Counted from the first letter of the stretch, positions 44,576-54,060 are shown. The stretch is 64,000 bases of DNA from Streptomyces sp. A0958 (GCF_004795035.1 NZ_SSBK01000037.1:1-64000); one strand, 5' to 3'. Made by a program: numbers and translations. Notes: a model not told the origin generated them from the letters alone.

Positions 44576-44678
44576 GACTTACGCTCTTGCCCAGTCGGAC
44601 CGTCCGTGGGGTCGGTCCGGGGGCCCTCCCCACCTTCAGGAGGGTCTTTCCGCCGCTTCGTACTTGGGAGTCACCACA

Positions 44679-45770
44679 GTGACCGATGTGACCGGCGTGC
44701 CTGTCGATGTCCTGCACACCCTGTTCCACTCGGACCAGGGCGGACACGAACAAGTCGTCCTCTGCCAGGACCGTGCCAGCGGCCTCAAGGCCGTCATCGC
44801 GCTCCACTCCACCGCCCTGGGCCCGGCCCTCGGCGGCACCCGCTTCTATCCGTACGCCTCCGAGGCGGAGGCCGTCGCCGACGCGCTGAACCTCGCGCGC
44901 GGCATGTCGTACAAGAACGCCCTGGCCGGTCTCGACCACGGGGGCGGCAAGGCCGTCATCATCGGCGACCCGGAGCAGATCAAGAGCGAGGAACTGCTGC
45001 TGGCCTACGGCCGGTTCGTGGCCTCGCTCGGCGGCCGCTACGTGACGGCCTGCGACGTCGGCACGTATGTCGCCGACATGGACGTGGTGGCCCGCGAGTG
45101 CCGCTGGACCACCGGCCGCTCCCCCGAGAACGGCGGCGCCGGCGACTCCTCCGTGCTCACCGCGTTCGGCGTCTTCCAGGGCATGCGCGCCTCGGCCGAG
45201 CACCTGTGGGGCGAGGCGACGCTGCGTGGCCGAAAAGTGGGGGTCGCGGGGGTCGGCAAGGTCGGCCACCACCTCGTCGAGCACCTGCTCGCGGACGGCG
45301 CCGAGGTCGTGATCACCGATGTGCGGGATGAATCCGTGCGCCGGATCACCGAGAAGCACCCCGAGGTCGCCGTGGCGGTCGACACCGAGGCGCTGATCCG
45401 CACCGAGGGCCTGGACGTCTACGCCCCGTGCGCGCTGGGCGGCGCCCTCAACGACGACACCGTGCCGGTGCTCACCGCCAAGGTGGTGTGCGGCGCGGCC
45501 AACAACCAGCTCGCGCACCCGGGCGTCGAGAAGGACCTCGCGGACCGCGCCATCCTGTACGCGCCCGACTACGTGGTGAACGCGGGCGGGGTCATCCAGG
45601 TCGCCGACGAGCTGCACGGCTTCGACTTCGACCGGTGCAAGGCCAAGGCCGCGAAGATCTTCGACACGACGCTGGCCATATTCGCACGTGCGAAGGAAGA
45701 CGGCATCCCGCCGGCCGCCGCGGCCGACCGGATCGCCGAGCAGCGGATGGCCGAGGCCCGCCGCCGCTGA
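44679..45770 (+). CDS. vdh: Valine (branched-chain) dehydrogenase
   Basis: A 363-residue NAD-dependent enzyme that oxidatively deaminates valine, leucine and isoleucine, supplying branched precursors for fatty acids and polyketides. It shows the catalytic lysine region SYKNALAGLDHGGGKAVI, the aspartate in ACDVGTYVADMD and the NAD fold VGVAGVGKVGHHLVEHL. The GTG at 44679 has GGGAG eight bases upstream and gives the length remembered for S. coelicolor Vdh (SCO4089). Confidence 0.95.
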   Translation: MTDVTGVPVDVLHTLFHSDQGGHEQVVLCQDRASGLKAVIALHSTALGPALGGTRFYPYASEAEAVADALNLARGMSYKNALAGLDHGGGKAVIIGDPEQIKSEELLLAYGRFVASLGGRYVTACDVGTYVADMDVVARECRWTTGRSPENGGAGDSSVLTAFGVFQGMRASAEHLWGEATLRGRKVGVAGVGKVGHHLVEHLLADGAEVVITDVRDESVRRITEKHPEVAVAVDTEALIRTEGLDVYAPCALGGALNDDTVPVLTAKVVCGAANNQLAHPGVEKDLADRAILYAPDYVVNAGGVIQVADELHGFDFDRCKAKAAKIFDTTLAIFARAKEDGIPPAAAADRIAEQRMAEARRR

Positions 45771-45786
45771 TCCCCGCGGTCCCGGG

Positions 45787-45810
45787 GGCCGCCGGCCACG
45801 GCCGGTGGCC
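45787..45810 (+). terminator. Probable vdh terminator
   Basis: GGCC-G-CCGGCC and GGCCGG-T-GGCC form an 11-bp stem with one internal mismatch around AC, 17 bp after the stop codon. The rest of 45771-46092 is non-coding; TTGACC at 45899-45904 and the AT-rich ACCGTTAAAGC near 45985 are probably promoter elements of the next gene. Confidence 0.65.
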
Positions 45811-46092
45811 CTCTTTCGCGCGCGCCGGACCGCCGACGGGGGAGACAAGACTCACGCCGGTCGGCGGGTCGCCTGCCGATAAGAGGTTAAAATCGCAGTT
45901 GACCAGCGAGGACGGGGCGTCTCGCGGGTCCTCTTCCGGGGCGCGTGATGCGGGCGGCGTACCGTATGGCCGCAGAAGCAGGTACCGTTAAAGCTCTACA
46001 GGCACGGTCTCTCTGCCGAGAGTCCGTCCTGAAACATGAACGCGTGTCAAGACTCTGGGGCCGTCGAGCCCCGTCACCGAGGGGGTCGAGCC

Positions 46093-46350
46093 ATGGGGCG
46101 CGGCCGGGCAAAGGCCAAGCAGACCAAGGTCGCCCGCCAGCTGAAGTACAGCACCGGCGGGACTGACCTGTCGCGTCTGGCCAATGAGCTGGGCGCATCG
46201 CCTTCGAGTCAACCACCGAACGCGGAGCCGTTCGAGGACGACGACGAGGAAGATGACCCGTACGCACAGTACGCGGATCTCTACAACAACGACGAGGACG
46301 AGGACGGGGACCAGCAGTCCGGTCCGTCGTCCAAGCGCCGCGGCGCTTGA
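46093..46350 (+). CDS. DUF3073 domain protein
   Basis: An 85-residue protein. The basic N-terminus MGRGRAKAKQTKVARQLKYS is the conserved DUF3073 core; the C-terminus is very acidic (EDDDEEDDPYAQY). The ATG at 46093 is preceded by GAGGGGG. Such proteins occur across actinobacteria next to purM or purF, as here; function is unknown. The strongly bipolar charge suggests binding to nucleic acid or ribosomes, but this is only inference. Confidence 0.88.
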   Translation: MGRGRAKAKQTKVARQLKYSTGGTDLSRLANELGASPSSQPPNAEPFEDDDEEDDPYAQYADLYNNDEDEDGDQQSGPSSKRRGA

Positions 46351-46368
46351 CCTCGCGCTGACACATCG

Positions 46369-46397
46369 ACCCGGTCCGGGCCTGTCCCGGACCGGGT
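46369..46397. terminator. Convergent terminator between DUF3073 gene and purM
   Basis: ACCCGGTCCGGG and CCCGGACCGGGT form a perfect 12-bp stem around CCTGT. Confidence 0.88.
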
Positions 46398-46511
46398 TCT
46401 GTGCTGTCCCGGTCCGGAGCGGGCGAGGCGGCCGGTGACCGGGCGGGCCCGAGGGGCCGCCCGGCGTTCCGTGCGTGTTCCTGCGGTGCGGAAGCGACCG
46501 CCGGTCCTCAC

Positions 46512-47585
46512 TCAGCGCGCGTACGCGCCCACGAGCTCAGCGCCCGTCGTGTGGGCGCCTCGGTCGGTGATCTCGCCGGCGACCCAGGAGTCGACGCCGC
46601 GGTCGGCCAGGGTGGTCAGCGCCGCGTCCACCGATTCGGCGGGGACGATCGCGATCATGCCGACGCCCATGTTGAGCGTCTTCTCCAGCTCCAGCTGCTC
46701 GACCTGACCGGCCTTGCCGACGAGGTCGAAGACCGCGCCAGGGGTCCAGGTGGAGCGGTCCACCGTCGCGTGCAGGCCGTCCGGAATGACCCGGGCCAGG
46801 TTGTTGGCGAGGCCGCCGCCGGTGACGTGGCTGAAGCCGTGCACCTCGGTCGTACGGGTGAGGGCCAGGCAGTCCAGCGAGTAGATCCGCGTGGGCTCCA
46901 GGAGCTCCTCGCCGAGGGTCCGGCCGAACTCCTCGACCTGGCGGTCCAGCGTCCAGCCGGCCCGGTCGAAGACCACGTGGCGGACGAGCGAGTACCCGTT
47001 GGAGTGAAGACCGGAGGACGCCATCGCGATCACGGCATCACCCTTGCGGATGCGGTCGGGGCCCAGCAGGCGGTCGGCCTCGACCACGCCCGTACCGGCA
47101 CCGGCCACGTCGAAGTCGTCCGCGCCCAGCAGGCCCGGGTGCTCGGCGGTCTCCCCGCCGACCAGGGCGCAGCCGGCCAGGACACAGCCCTCGGCGATGC
47201 CCTTGACGATGGCCGCGACACGCTCGGGGTGCACCTTGCCGACGCAGATGTAGTCGGTCATGAACAGCGGCTCGGCGCCGCAGACGACGAGGTCGTCCAC
47301 GACCATGCCGACGAGGTCGTGGCCGATGGTGTCGTACACGCCCATCTGGCGGGCGAGGTCCACCTTGGTGCCGACGCCGTCCGTGGCGGAGGCGAGGAGC
47401 GGACGCTCGTAGCGCTTGAGCGCCGAGGCGTCGAAGAGGCCGGCGAAGCCGCCGAGACCGCCGAGGCCCGCGACCTCGGGGCGCTGCGTCTTCTTCACCC
47501 ACTCCTTCATCAGCTCGACGGCGCGGTCGCCGGCCTCGATGTCGACGCCCGCTGCCGCGTAGGAAGCACCTGTTGTCTCAGACAT
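46512..47585 (-). CDS. purM: Phosphoribosylformylglycinamidine cyclo-ligase
   Basis: A 357-residue AIR synthetase, converting FGAM to AIR with ATP, fifth step of purine synthesis. ATDGVGTKVDLARQMG and HDLVGMVVDDLVVCGAEP are signature PurM segments, and GLHSNGYSLVRHVVF is conserved in the C-terminal domain. ATG 47585. It follows purF by 60 bp on the same strand, forming a purF-purM operon. Confidence 0.96.
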   Translation of the reverse strand: MSETTGASYAAAGVDIEAGDRAVELMKEWVKKTQRPEVAGLGGLGGFAGLFDASALKRYERPLLASATDGVGTKVDLARQMGVYDTIGHDLVGMVVDDLVVCGAEPLFMTDYICVGKVHPERVAAIVKGIAEGCVLAGCALVGGETAEHPGLLGADDFDVAGAGTGVVEADRLLGPDRIRKGDAVIAMASSGLHSNGYSLVRHVVFDRAGWTLDRQVEEFGRTLGEELLEPTRIYSLDCLALTRTTEVHGFSHVTGGGLANNLARVIPDGLHATVDRSTWTPGAVFDLVGKAGQVEQLELEKTLNMGVGMIAIVPAESVDAALTTLADRGVDSWVAGEITDRGAHTTGAELVGAYAR

Positions 47586-47645
47586 TGCCTGGGATCTTTC
47601 GTGTGGAAATACGGGGCTGGGGGAAGGGCTGCCGGGCGGTCCGGG

Positions 47646-49172
47646 TCACGGACGGCGCAGCGCGTCGGCCGCGGCCGTCGCCGCAGGGCCTGCCGCCAGC
47701 TCGGTCTCCAGCAGCTGCTTGCCGAGCAGCTCCGGGTCCGGAAGCTCCATCGGGTACTCGCCGTCGAAGCAGGCGCGGCACAGGTTCGGCTTGTCGATCG
47801 TCGTCGCCTCGATCATCGAGTCGATCGAGATGTACGCGAGCGAGTCGGCGCCCATGGAGGTGCCGATCTCCTCGACGGACATGCCGTTGGCGATCAGCTC
47901 GGCGCGGGTCGCGAAGTCGATGCCGAAGAAGCAGGGCCACTTCACCGGCGGGGAGGAGATCCGGATGTGGATCTCGGCCGCACCGGCCTCGCGGAGCATC
48001 CGGACCAGGGCGCGCTGGGTGTTGCCACGGACGATCGAGTCGTCCACGACCACCAGGCGCTTGCCCTTGATGACTTCCTTGAGGGGGTTCAGCTTGAGGC
48101 GGATGCCCAGCTGGCGAATCGTCTGGGACGGCTGGATGAAGGTCCGGCCGACGTAGGCGTTCTTCACCAGTCCGGCGCCGAACGGAATCCCGCTGGCCTC
48201 CGCGTAGCCGATGGCCGCGGGGGTGCCGGATTCCGGGGTCGCTATGACCAGATCGGCCTCGACGGGCGCCTCGGCGGCCAGCCTGCGGCCCATCTCCACG
48301 CGGGAGAGGTACACGTTGCGCCCGGCGATGTCGGTGTCGGGGCGGGCCAGGTAGACGTACTCGAAGACGCAGCCCTTGGGCTTCGCTTCCGCGAATCGGG
48401 AGGTACGCAGACCGTTCTCGTCGATGGCGACGAGCTCGCCCGGCTCGATCTCGCGGACGAAGCTGGCGCCGCAGATGTCGAGGGCGGCGGACTCGGACGC
48501 GACCACCCAGCCGCGCTCCAGGCGGCCGAGGACCAGCGGGCGGATGCCCTGCGGGTCACGGGCGGCGTAGAGCGTGTTCTCGTCCATGAAGACGAGGGAG
48601 AAGGCACCCCGCACCTCGGGAAGCACCTTGGTGGCGGCCTCCTCGATGGTGAGCGGCTTGCCGTCCTCGTCGGTCTGGCCGGCGAGCAGCGCGGTCACCA
48701 GGTCGGTGTCGTTGGTCGCGGCGACCTGGGTGGCGCGGCCGTCCTTGCGCGGGAGGTCGGCGACCATCTCGGCGAGCTGGGCCGTGTTGACCAGGTTCCC
48801 GTTGTGTCCGAGGGCGATCGAGCCGTGCGCGGTCGCACGGAACGTCGGCTGCGCGTTCTCCCACACCGAGGCACCGGTGGTGGAGTAGCGGGCATGACCG
48901 ACCGCGATATGGCCCTGGAGCGATCCCAGGGAGGTTTCGTCGAAGACCTGCGAGACCAGTCCCATGTCCTTGAAGACCAGGATCTGGGACCCGTTGCTCA
49001 CTGCGATGCCCGCGGACTCCTGTCCACGGTGCTGCAGGGCATACAGTCCGAAATAGGTGAGCTTGGCGACCTCTTCGCCCGGAGCCCAGACACCGAAGAC
49101 GCCGCAAGCGTCCTGGGGGCCTTTCTCTCCGGGGAGCAGGTCGTGGTTGAGTCGTCCATCACCACGAGGCAC
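47646..49172 (-). CDS. purF: Amidophosphoribosyltransferase
   Basis: A 508-residue enzyme that makes phosphoribosylamine from PRPP and glutamine, the committed purine step. After a 22-residue propeptide the glutaminase nucleophile is Cys-23 (DACGVFG). The PRPP loop is VVVDDSIVRGNT. Cysteines in GCVFEYVYL, WPCFFGIDF and LCRACFDGEY match the 4Fe-4S ligands of the Bacillus-type enzyme, so it is probably oxygen-sensitive. The GTG at 49172 is placed by a promoter that ends seven bases before it. Confidence 0.96.
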   Translation of the reverse strand: MPRGDGRLNHDLLPGEKGPQDACGVFGVWAPGEEVAKLTYFGLYALQHRGQESAGIAVSNGSQILVFKDMGLVSQVFDETSLGSLQGHIAVGHARYSTTGASVWENAQPTFRATAHGSIALGHNGNLVNTAQLAEMVADLPRKDGRATQVAATNDTDLVTALLAGQTDEDGKPLTIEEAATKVLPEVRGAFSLVFMDENTLYAARDPQGIRPLVLGRLERGWVVASESAALDICGASFVREIEPGELVAIDENGLRTSRFAEAKPKGCVFEYVYLARPDTDIAGRNVYLSRVEMGRRLAAEAPVEADLVIATPESGTPAAIGYAEASGIPFGAGLVKNAYVGRTFIQPSQTIRQLGIRLKLNPLKEVIKGKRLVVVDDSIVRGNTQRALVRMLREAGAAEIHIRISSPPVKWPCFFGIDFATRAELIANGMSVEEIGTSMGADSLAYISIDSMIEATTIDKPNLCRACFDGEYPMELPDPELLGKQLLETELAAGPAATAAADALRRP

Positions 49173-49179
49173 GCCACCG

Positions 49180-49210
49180 AGTGTAGGGGAGATCGACCAC
49201 TGGTCCGAAT
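49180..49210 (-). promoter_or_regulatory. purF promoter, apparently leaderless
   Basis: On the minus strand TACACT (49180-49185) lies seven bases before the GTG start codon, with a weak -35 TCGGAC about 18 bp further up. Transcription would start at or within a base or two of the GTG, and no Shine-Dalgarno sequence is present. The rest of 49173-49531 has no recognised feature. Confidence 0.55.
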
Positions 49211-49531
49211 TGGGGATGCCCCGCCGGACCGCCGGGGAGGGGCCCCCGAAACGCCCTCCCGGGACCACCGGAACGGTCACCCGCAGTGACCGCCGTCCCG
49301 TCCTGGTCTACGCGCGGCGACCGCCGCAGGGCAGGCGACGCCCGGATCACCGGCCGGTTACCGACAGGTTCCGGCCATGCGGTCGACCGCATCCGCAGGC
49401 CCGTTCGTGGCGCTCCGTGAGGCGGCTCGTGGCGGCCGCGCCGGGAAGGCCCGAACGGTCGTTTCGTGGCGAGCCTCACACCGGCGCCGCCCGGTATGCG
49501 GCATCTCGGGGCGTCCGGCGGCCGGTCGCGG

Positions 49532-50395
49532 TCAGCCGTTCCCGTCGGCAGCCGAGGCGCCGAGCCCCTTGGTGCCGTCCTCGGTGGTGAGGGTCAGGGT
49601 GCGCTGGTCGATGCCGAAGGTCGTCCGAGTGCCGTCGAGCACCGCCCGTACGGCACGCTCCAGCCGCATGTCGGGGTCCGGGCACGTCTTCCGGGTGGTG
49701 GTGAGCGGGCCGAAGGCGATGGTGGAGCCGGAGACCTCCGCCGTCCCCCGGAAGGTGTTGCAGCCGAGGGTGCCGTGGACGGTGCCGTCCCGGCCGAAGG
49801 CGATCCGTGCCTTGTCCTGCGTACCGCTGGGCACGGACGAGGCGCTGGAGCCGGTGGCCAGGGTGGTGACCCGCCAGTCGGTGCCGGCGAGTGGGACCGG
49901 GCGCCGTGCGGTGAGGGCGATGGTGTCGCCCTCGGCGGTGGTCAGGGTGAGGGTCCTGTTCTTCACGGTGGCGGTGAGCTTGCCGCTGAAGGCGCCGGCC
50001 AGGAGCGATTCGAAGCGCTGGATGGCCGGTTCGCAGCCCATCTGGGTGGTCGTTCCCGGCTCGACGGTGAGGATGTGGCCGTCGAGCCGTGCCTGCGCGG
50101 TGAACCGGTTGCAGCCGTAACTGCCGCTCGCCCGCCCCTTCGCGTCGATCTCCACGTACGCGCCGGTCGGGGCGTCGGTGCGCCGCCCGCCGACCGTCAT
50201 CGAGTCGACGCTCCAGCGCACGCCGGTGAGGGACTGGGCGGGCTGTACGGAGCCGCTGTCGCCGGCGGGGGCCGACCGGGGACCCGAGCCGGGCCCGTCG
50301 GCCGGCTCCGTGCCGCAGGCGGTGAGGGCGAGCAGGGCCAGAAGGCCGACAGCCAGAGGTCGCCGCCGCGTGGAGAGCTGCGTGGTGAGCTGCAT
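49532..50395 (-). CDS. Lipoprotein with two META (HslJ-like) domains
   Basis: A 287-residue protein with signal VGLLALLALTAC, a clear lipobox with Cys-27. Two META domains follow (about 55-160 and 165-275), each with the conserved GCNRF or GCNTF turn and WSVDS/WRVTT start. META/HslJ proteins are envelope proteins linked to stress in other bacteria. The ATG at 50395 begins MQLTTQLSTRRR; an in-frame ATG at 50443 is less likely because it displaces the signal peptide. Confidence 0.87.
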   Translation of the reverse strand: MQLTTQLSTRRRPLAVGLLALLALTACGTEPADGPGSGPRSAPAGDSGSVQPAQSLTGVRWSVDSMTVGGRRTDAPTGAYVEIDAKGRASGSYGCNRFTAQARLDGHILTVEPGTTTQMGCEPAIQRFESLLAGAFSGKLTATVKNRTLTLTTAEGDTIALTARRPVPLAGTDWRVTTLATGSSASSVPSGTQDKARIAFGRDGTVHGTLGCNTFRGTAEVSGSTIAFGPLTTTRKTCPDPDMRLERAVRAVLDGTRTTFGIDQRTLTLTTEDGTKGLGASAADGNG

Positions 50396-50454
50396 GGGGG
50401 TGAGACGGCCGGCACGGGCGACCCGGTTCCCGGGCTCGGCCATCGGGGGCCGGG

Positions 50455-50608
50455 CCCAGATCCCTTTTCAGGTCCCGGGTCCGGTGCTCCTCGGCAGGTC
50501 CAGGTCCCGGGCCGCCTACATCCGTTCCAGGTCCCGGGCCGCGTCGACCGGTCCCGGGCCGCCAAGACCCGCTCCGGGCCCCGCTCCAGGTCCCGGTCCA
50601 GGTCCCGG
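50455..50608. repeat. Irregular CCAGGTCCCGG repeats
   Basis: The words AGGTCCCGGGTCC, CAGGTCCCGGGCCGC and CCAGGTCCCGGTCC recur at least seven times between 50470 and 50608, between two minus-strand genes. It is non-coding and immediately follows the stop codon of the 50609 gene. Confidence 0.75.
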
Positions 50609-51409
50609 TCAGCCCATGAGGGGCAGCAGGGCGGACAGGTCGGCCCGCTCGCCGCTGGCACCGACCTTCGCCGCGTCGACCTCCCGCGCCCACTTCGTGC
50701 GCCCGGTCGCCAGCCGTATCCAGGTCAGCGGATCGGTCTCCACGACGTTGGGCGGGGTGCCCCGGGTGTGGCGCGGGCCCTCGACGCACTGCACCACGGC
50801 GAACGGCGGGACACGCACCTCGACCGCACCGCCGGGCGCCTTCCGGGCCAGGGCGTCGGCGAGCAGCCGGGTGCAGGCGGCGAGCGCCTGCCGGTCGTAC
50901 GGGATGGAGAGCCCGGTCGCCTCGTTGAGGTCGTACGTGTGGACGACCAGCTCCACGGTGCGGGTGACCAGGAAGTCGCCGAGGCGCATCGCCCCGACCC
51001 GGGTCGCCAGCAGCCGGTCCTCGGACGCCGTCGGCACCAGCGCCTCGAAGCGGGCGGCGACCTCCGCGTACAGCGCGCCCAGGTCCGGCGCGTCCGCGGC
51101 CCGTGCGGCGGTGTCGTCCGCGATCCGCGGGGCGCGCGCCGCCGTGGTGAACGGCCACTCCAGGAGGGAGACCTCGGGCCCGGCCAGGGCCGGGGCGGGG
51201 AGCTCCAGGGTCTGGCTGACGTGCGAAAGCGCCATGGTGACGTGGGCGGCGAGCTCGCGCACCGTCCAGTCCCCGAGGCCGCTCGGGGAGGCGAGCTGCT
51301 GCGGGGTCAGGGTGCGGACGGCGTCCCGTACGTGGGCGAACTGGGCGAGGACCGCGGTGCGGGTCCTGACCGGGTCGTAGCGACGGGCGCGCTTCTGCGA
51401 GGGCGGCAT
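50609..51409 (-). CDS. Maleylpyruvate isomerase/sterol-carrier family protein
   Basis: A 266-residue protein. The N-terminal half is a DinB/MDMPI-like four-helix bundle with GDWTVRELAAHVTMAL and ELVVHTYDLNEATG, whose histidines resemble the metal site of mycothiol-dependent maleylpyruvate isomerase; the C-terminal 90 residues resemble a sterol-carrier-like domain. Actinobacteria have many such proteins, generally thought to use mycothiol. ATG 51409. The reaction is not predictable. Confidence 0.8.
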   Translation of the reverse strand: MPPSQKRARRYDPVRTRTAVLAQFAHVRDAVRTLTPQQLASPSGLGDWTVRELAAHVTMALSHVSQTLELPAPALAGPEVSLLEWPFTTAARAPRIADDTAARAADAPDLGALYAEVAARFEALVPTASEDRLLATRVGAMRLGDFLVTRTVELVVHTYDLNEATGLSIPYDRQALAACTRLLADALARKAPGGAVEVRVPPFAVVQCVEGPRHTRGTPPNVVETDPLTWIRLATGRTKWAREVDAAKVGASGERADLSALLPLMG

Positions 51410-51581
51410 GGTGCGGAGCCTACGACGCGGCACTGACAGACCGGCCGGGGACGGGATGCGGGACGCGGGATGCGGGCCGGGATACGTCCCGGGCCGGGGA
51501 CGCGGCGCCGGGATCGGGAGGCGGCTCCCGGCCCGGGAGCGGGAGGCGGCGCCGGGGCCCACGTCGCGGCGCCGGGGCCCA

Positions 51582-52205
51582 CTACGCGAGCAGGCCCTTC
51601 TCCAGCAGGTCGAAGCCCCGGCCGGCGAGGACGACGGCGTCCGCCGCGACCGCGTCGGCGGATTCACCGGCCAGCAGGCGCCGGTGGTTCTCGGTGAGCA
51701 GCGCGTTGCGGGTACCGAGCAGCTGGGAGGCGACGACGCGGGCGATGACCGGCTCCTCGCCCTCCTCGATCAGGACGTCGGTGAGCTGGTCGAAGGTGCG
51801 GACGAAGAAGGCGTGGGCGCGGGTGAGCAAGGACGGCGTCTCCTGGATCAGCCGGACCAGACCGAGCGCCACCGGGGAGTCGCACATCCCCACCGATGCG
51901 TCCCGGCGTTCGACGGCCTCCAGGAACTGCCGGCGCAAGGCCGCGACCGCGGATTCGCCGGGCGCGCGGTCCCTCACGATCTGGGCGGTGTCGCCGATGT
52001 GCTCCTCCATCGGCGCGAAGACCAGGTCTTCCTTGCTGTCGAAGTAGTTGAAGACGGTCATCTTCGACACGTCGGCCGCCTCGGCGATCTCCGCGACCGA
52101 GACCTGGTCGAAGCCGCGATCCGCGAAGAGCTTCGTGGCCTGTGCCAGCAGACGGCGTCGGGTCTCGATCTTCTTGCGCTCGCGCAGGCCCATCCCCTCG
52201 GTCAT
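51582..52205 (-). CDS. TetR family regulator of the adjacent MFS gene
   Basis: A 207-residue TetR protein with helix-turn-helix at about 30-60 (SVAEIAEAADVSKMTVFNYF) and a helical ligand domain. ATG 52205 starts MTEGMGLRERKKIETRRRLL. It is divergent from an MFS exporter, with 123 bp between the start codons, and probably represses it. Confidence 0.9.
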   Translation of the reverse strand: MTEGMGLRERKKIETRRRLLAQATKLFADRGFDQVSVAEIAEAADVSKMTVFNYFDSKEDLVFAPMEEHIGDTAQIVRDRAPGESAVAALRRQFLEAVERRDASVGMCDSPVALGLVRLIQETPSLLTRAHAFFVRTFDQLTDVLIEEGEEPVIARVVASQLLGTRNALLTENHRRLLAGESADAVAADAVVLAGRGFDLLEKGLLA

Positions 52206-52220
52206 GGCTTCACTGTACCA

Positions 52221-52277
52221 GGATGAAAAATAATCCCGGATGAAAATTTGACTGAGTACATTACTGCCCCGGACAGT
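52221..52277. promoter_or_regulatory. Divergent promoter/operator region of TetR and MFS genes
   Basis: GGATGAAAA occurs at 52221 and again at 52238 (period 17) in an AT-rich block. On the plus strand TTGACT (52248-52253) with GACAGT (52272-52277, spacer 18) can serve the MFS gene. The direct repeats are a possible regulator site. Confidence 0.5.
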
Positions 52278-52328
52278 GAGGCGACCACGGCGTGCGCTGT
52301 CCGCGCCGCCCAGGAGGGGAGCCCCGCC

Positions 52329-53975
52329 ATGCCCGAAGCGAAGACCACGGCCGAAGCGAAGACCACGGCCGAGACGCAGACCACGGCCGAAGCGGCGAAG
52401 ACCGGGCCGGAGACAGAAACCGCCGCCGGACCGGGGACGGCGGCCGAACCGGGCGCCGTTGCCGACCGGCCGCCCGGCACCCGAGGCGTCACCATCGCGG
52501 TGGCCCTCTGCATCGTCACGATCCTGCTGGCCGTCCTGGACTCGAACATCGTGTCCTCGGCGACCGTGCCGATCGTCCGCGACCTCGACCCCGTCCACGG
52601 CGTCGACCGGATTCCCTGGCTGATCGCCGCCTACCAGCTCGCCGCGACCGCCGCGCTGCCGCTGTACGGGAAGCTCTGCGACTCCCTCGGCTCGAAGATC
52701 GTCTTCATCGGGGCGCTCGCCACCTTCCTGACCGGATCGGCGCTGTGCGGGATGGCCCAGTCCATGGGCGAGCTGATCGCCGCGCGCGCCTTCCAGGGCA
52801 TCGGCGGCGGCGGGCTGATGAGCGTCACCATGGTCGTCCTGCACCAGCTCGGTCCGGCAGACGAAGCGAAGGACGGTGCGGCGGCCGGGAACGGAGACGC
52901 CCAGGGCGAGCCCGGCAGGAAGCGCGGCGGCGACTCGAAAGGCAGCATCGGCGGGATCATCGCCGGCGCGGGCATGGCGCTCGGCCCCTGGCTGGGCGGC
53001 GCCCTCGCCGACCACGCCGGGTGGCGGTGGATCTTCTACGTCAACCTGCCCGTCGGCATCGCCGTCCTCGTGGCCGCGATCACCTTCGTGAAGCTCCCCG
53101 TGCGCACCACGCGCCACCGCATCGACTTCCTCGGCGCCGGTCTCGCGGCCGCCTTCTCCACCGCGCTGCTCCTGGTCGCCGAGTGGGGCGGCGAGGAGTA
53201 CCCCTGGACCTCCCCCACCATCGTGGGCCTGGTCGTCGCCGCCGTCGCCGCCCTCGGCCTGTTCCTGTGGCGCCAGGCCACGGCCGCCGAACCGATCCTG
53301 CCCCTCTCCCTCTTCGCACTCCGGCCGATGCGGTACGGCTTCGCCGTCCAGGGCCTGGTCGGCGTCGCGATGATGGGGTCGATCGTCTACGTGATGATCT
53401 ACCTCCAGGTCGTACGGGGTGTCGCGGCGACCTCGGCCGGACTCTTCCTGGTCCCGATGGCGATCGGCATGACCGTCGTCGGCCTCGTCTCGGGACGTCT
53501 CGTGGCGGCCGGCTGGTCGCAGAAGACGTTCGTCCTCAGCGGCACGGTCTTCGCCTCGGCCGCCCTCGCCCTGCTGACCACGCTCGGCACGGACACCGGC
53601 CTGTGGACGGTGCGCGGCGCGATGCTGCTGATGGGTATCGGGTTCGGCCAGCTCATCGGGCAGCTCATCCAGCTGGTCCAGGAGACCGCCCCGCCCGGTC
53701 AGCTGGGTGTGGCGACCACCGGGGTCCGCTTCTTCCAGACCCTCGGCAGCGCGCTCGGCGCCTCCGTCTTCGGGGCCGTACTCAGCAGGGTCTACGCGGA
53801 CAGGGGCCCCGGCGGGACCACCAGCGACATCGACGGGCTCACGGGCGCGGCCCGCCGGCAGGCCCTGGACGCCTTCGTCTCCTCGACCGACGTGGTCTTC
53901 GCCTGCGCCACCGGCGTCATGATCCTCGCCCTGCTCCTGGCCACCCGACTGCCGGGCACCCGTACAAGGACCTGA
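52329..53975 (+). CDS. MFS drug transporter, 14-TM (DHA2) type
   Basis: A 548-residue exporter with about 14 membrane helices and the motif LDSNIVSSATVPIVRDL near TM1, typical of DHA2 multidrug transporters. The first 50 residues are polar repeats of TTAEAK, TTAETQ and TTAEAA. The ATG at 52329 is chosen for GGAGGGGAG upstream; the frame is open to a TTG at 52248 that falls on the promoter. The central loop holds an inserted, charged, low-complexity segment (DEAKDGAAAGNGDAQGEPG). Substrate unknown. Confidence 0.88.
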   Translation: MPEAKTTAEAKTTAETQTTAEAAKTGPETETAAGPGTAAEPGAVADRPPGTRGVTIAVALCIVTILLAVLDSNIVSSATVPIVRDLDPVHGVDRIPWLIAAYQLAATAALPLYGKLCDSLGSKIVFIGALATFLTGSALCGMAQSMGELIAARAFQGIGGGGLMSVTMVVLHQLGPADEAKDGAAAGNGDAQGEPGRKRGGDSKGSIGGIIAGAGMALGPWLGGALADHAGWRWIFYVNLPVGIAVLVAAITFVKLPVRTTRHRIDFLGAGLAAAFSTALLLVAEWGGEEYPWTSPTIVGLVVAAVAALGLFLWRQATAAEPILPLSLFALRPMRYGFAVQGLVGVAMMGSIVYVMIYLQVVRGVAATSAGLFLVPMAIGMTVVGLVSGRLVAAGWSQKTFVLSGTVFASAALALLTTLGTDTGLWTVRGAMLLMGIGFGQLIGQLIQLVQETAPPGQLGVATTGVRFFQTLGSALGASVFGAVLSRVYADRGPGGTTSDIDGLTGAARRQALDAFVSSTDVVFACATGVMILALLLATRLPGTRTRT

Positions 53976-54060
53976 GTTTCCCGTACGCACGCACGTGCAG
54001 GCGATCCCCGTACACACATCCCGCCGTTCCCGTACGCACATGCCGATGATCCCCGTGCGC
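53959..54060. repeat. CCCGTACGCACAT repeats beginning in the MFS gene 3' end
   Basis: CCCGTAC units start at 53959, 53980, 54007, 54029 and, as CCCGTGC, 54052, spaced 21-27 bp. The first encodes the last residues of the transporter; the others follow its TGA stop. Confidence 0.75.

Noticed and set aside
46401..49289. 962-codon plus-strand frame over purM and purF
   Set aside because: Shadow of the purine genes in GC-rich DNA; repeated V/G/A composition and no domain.
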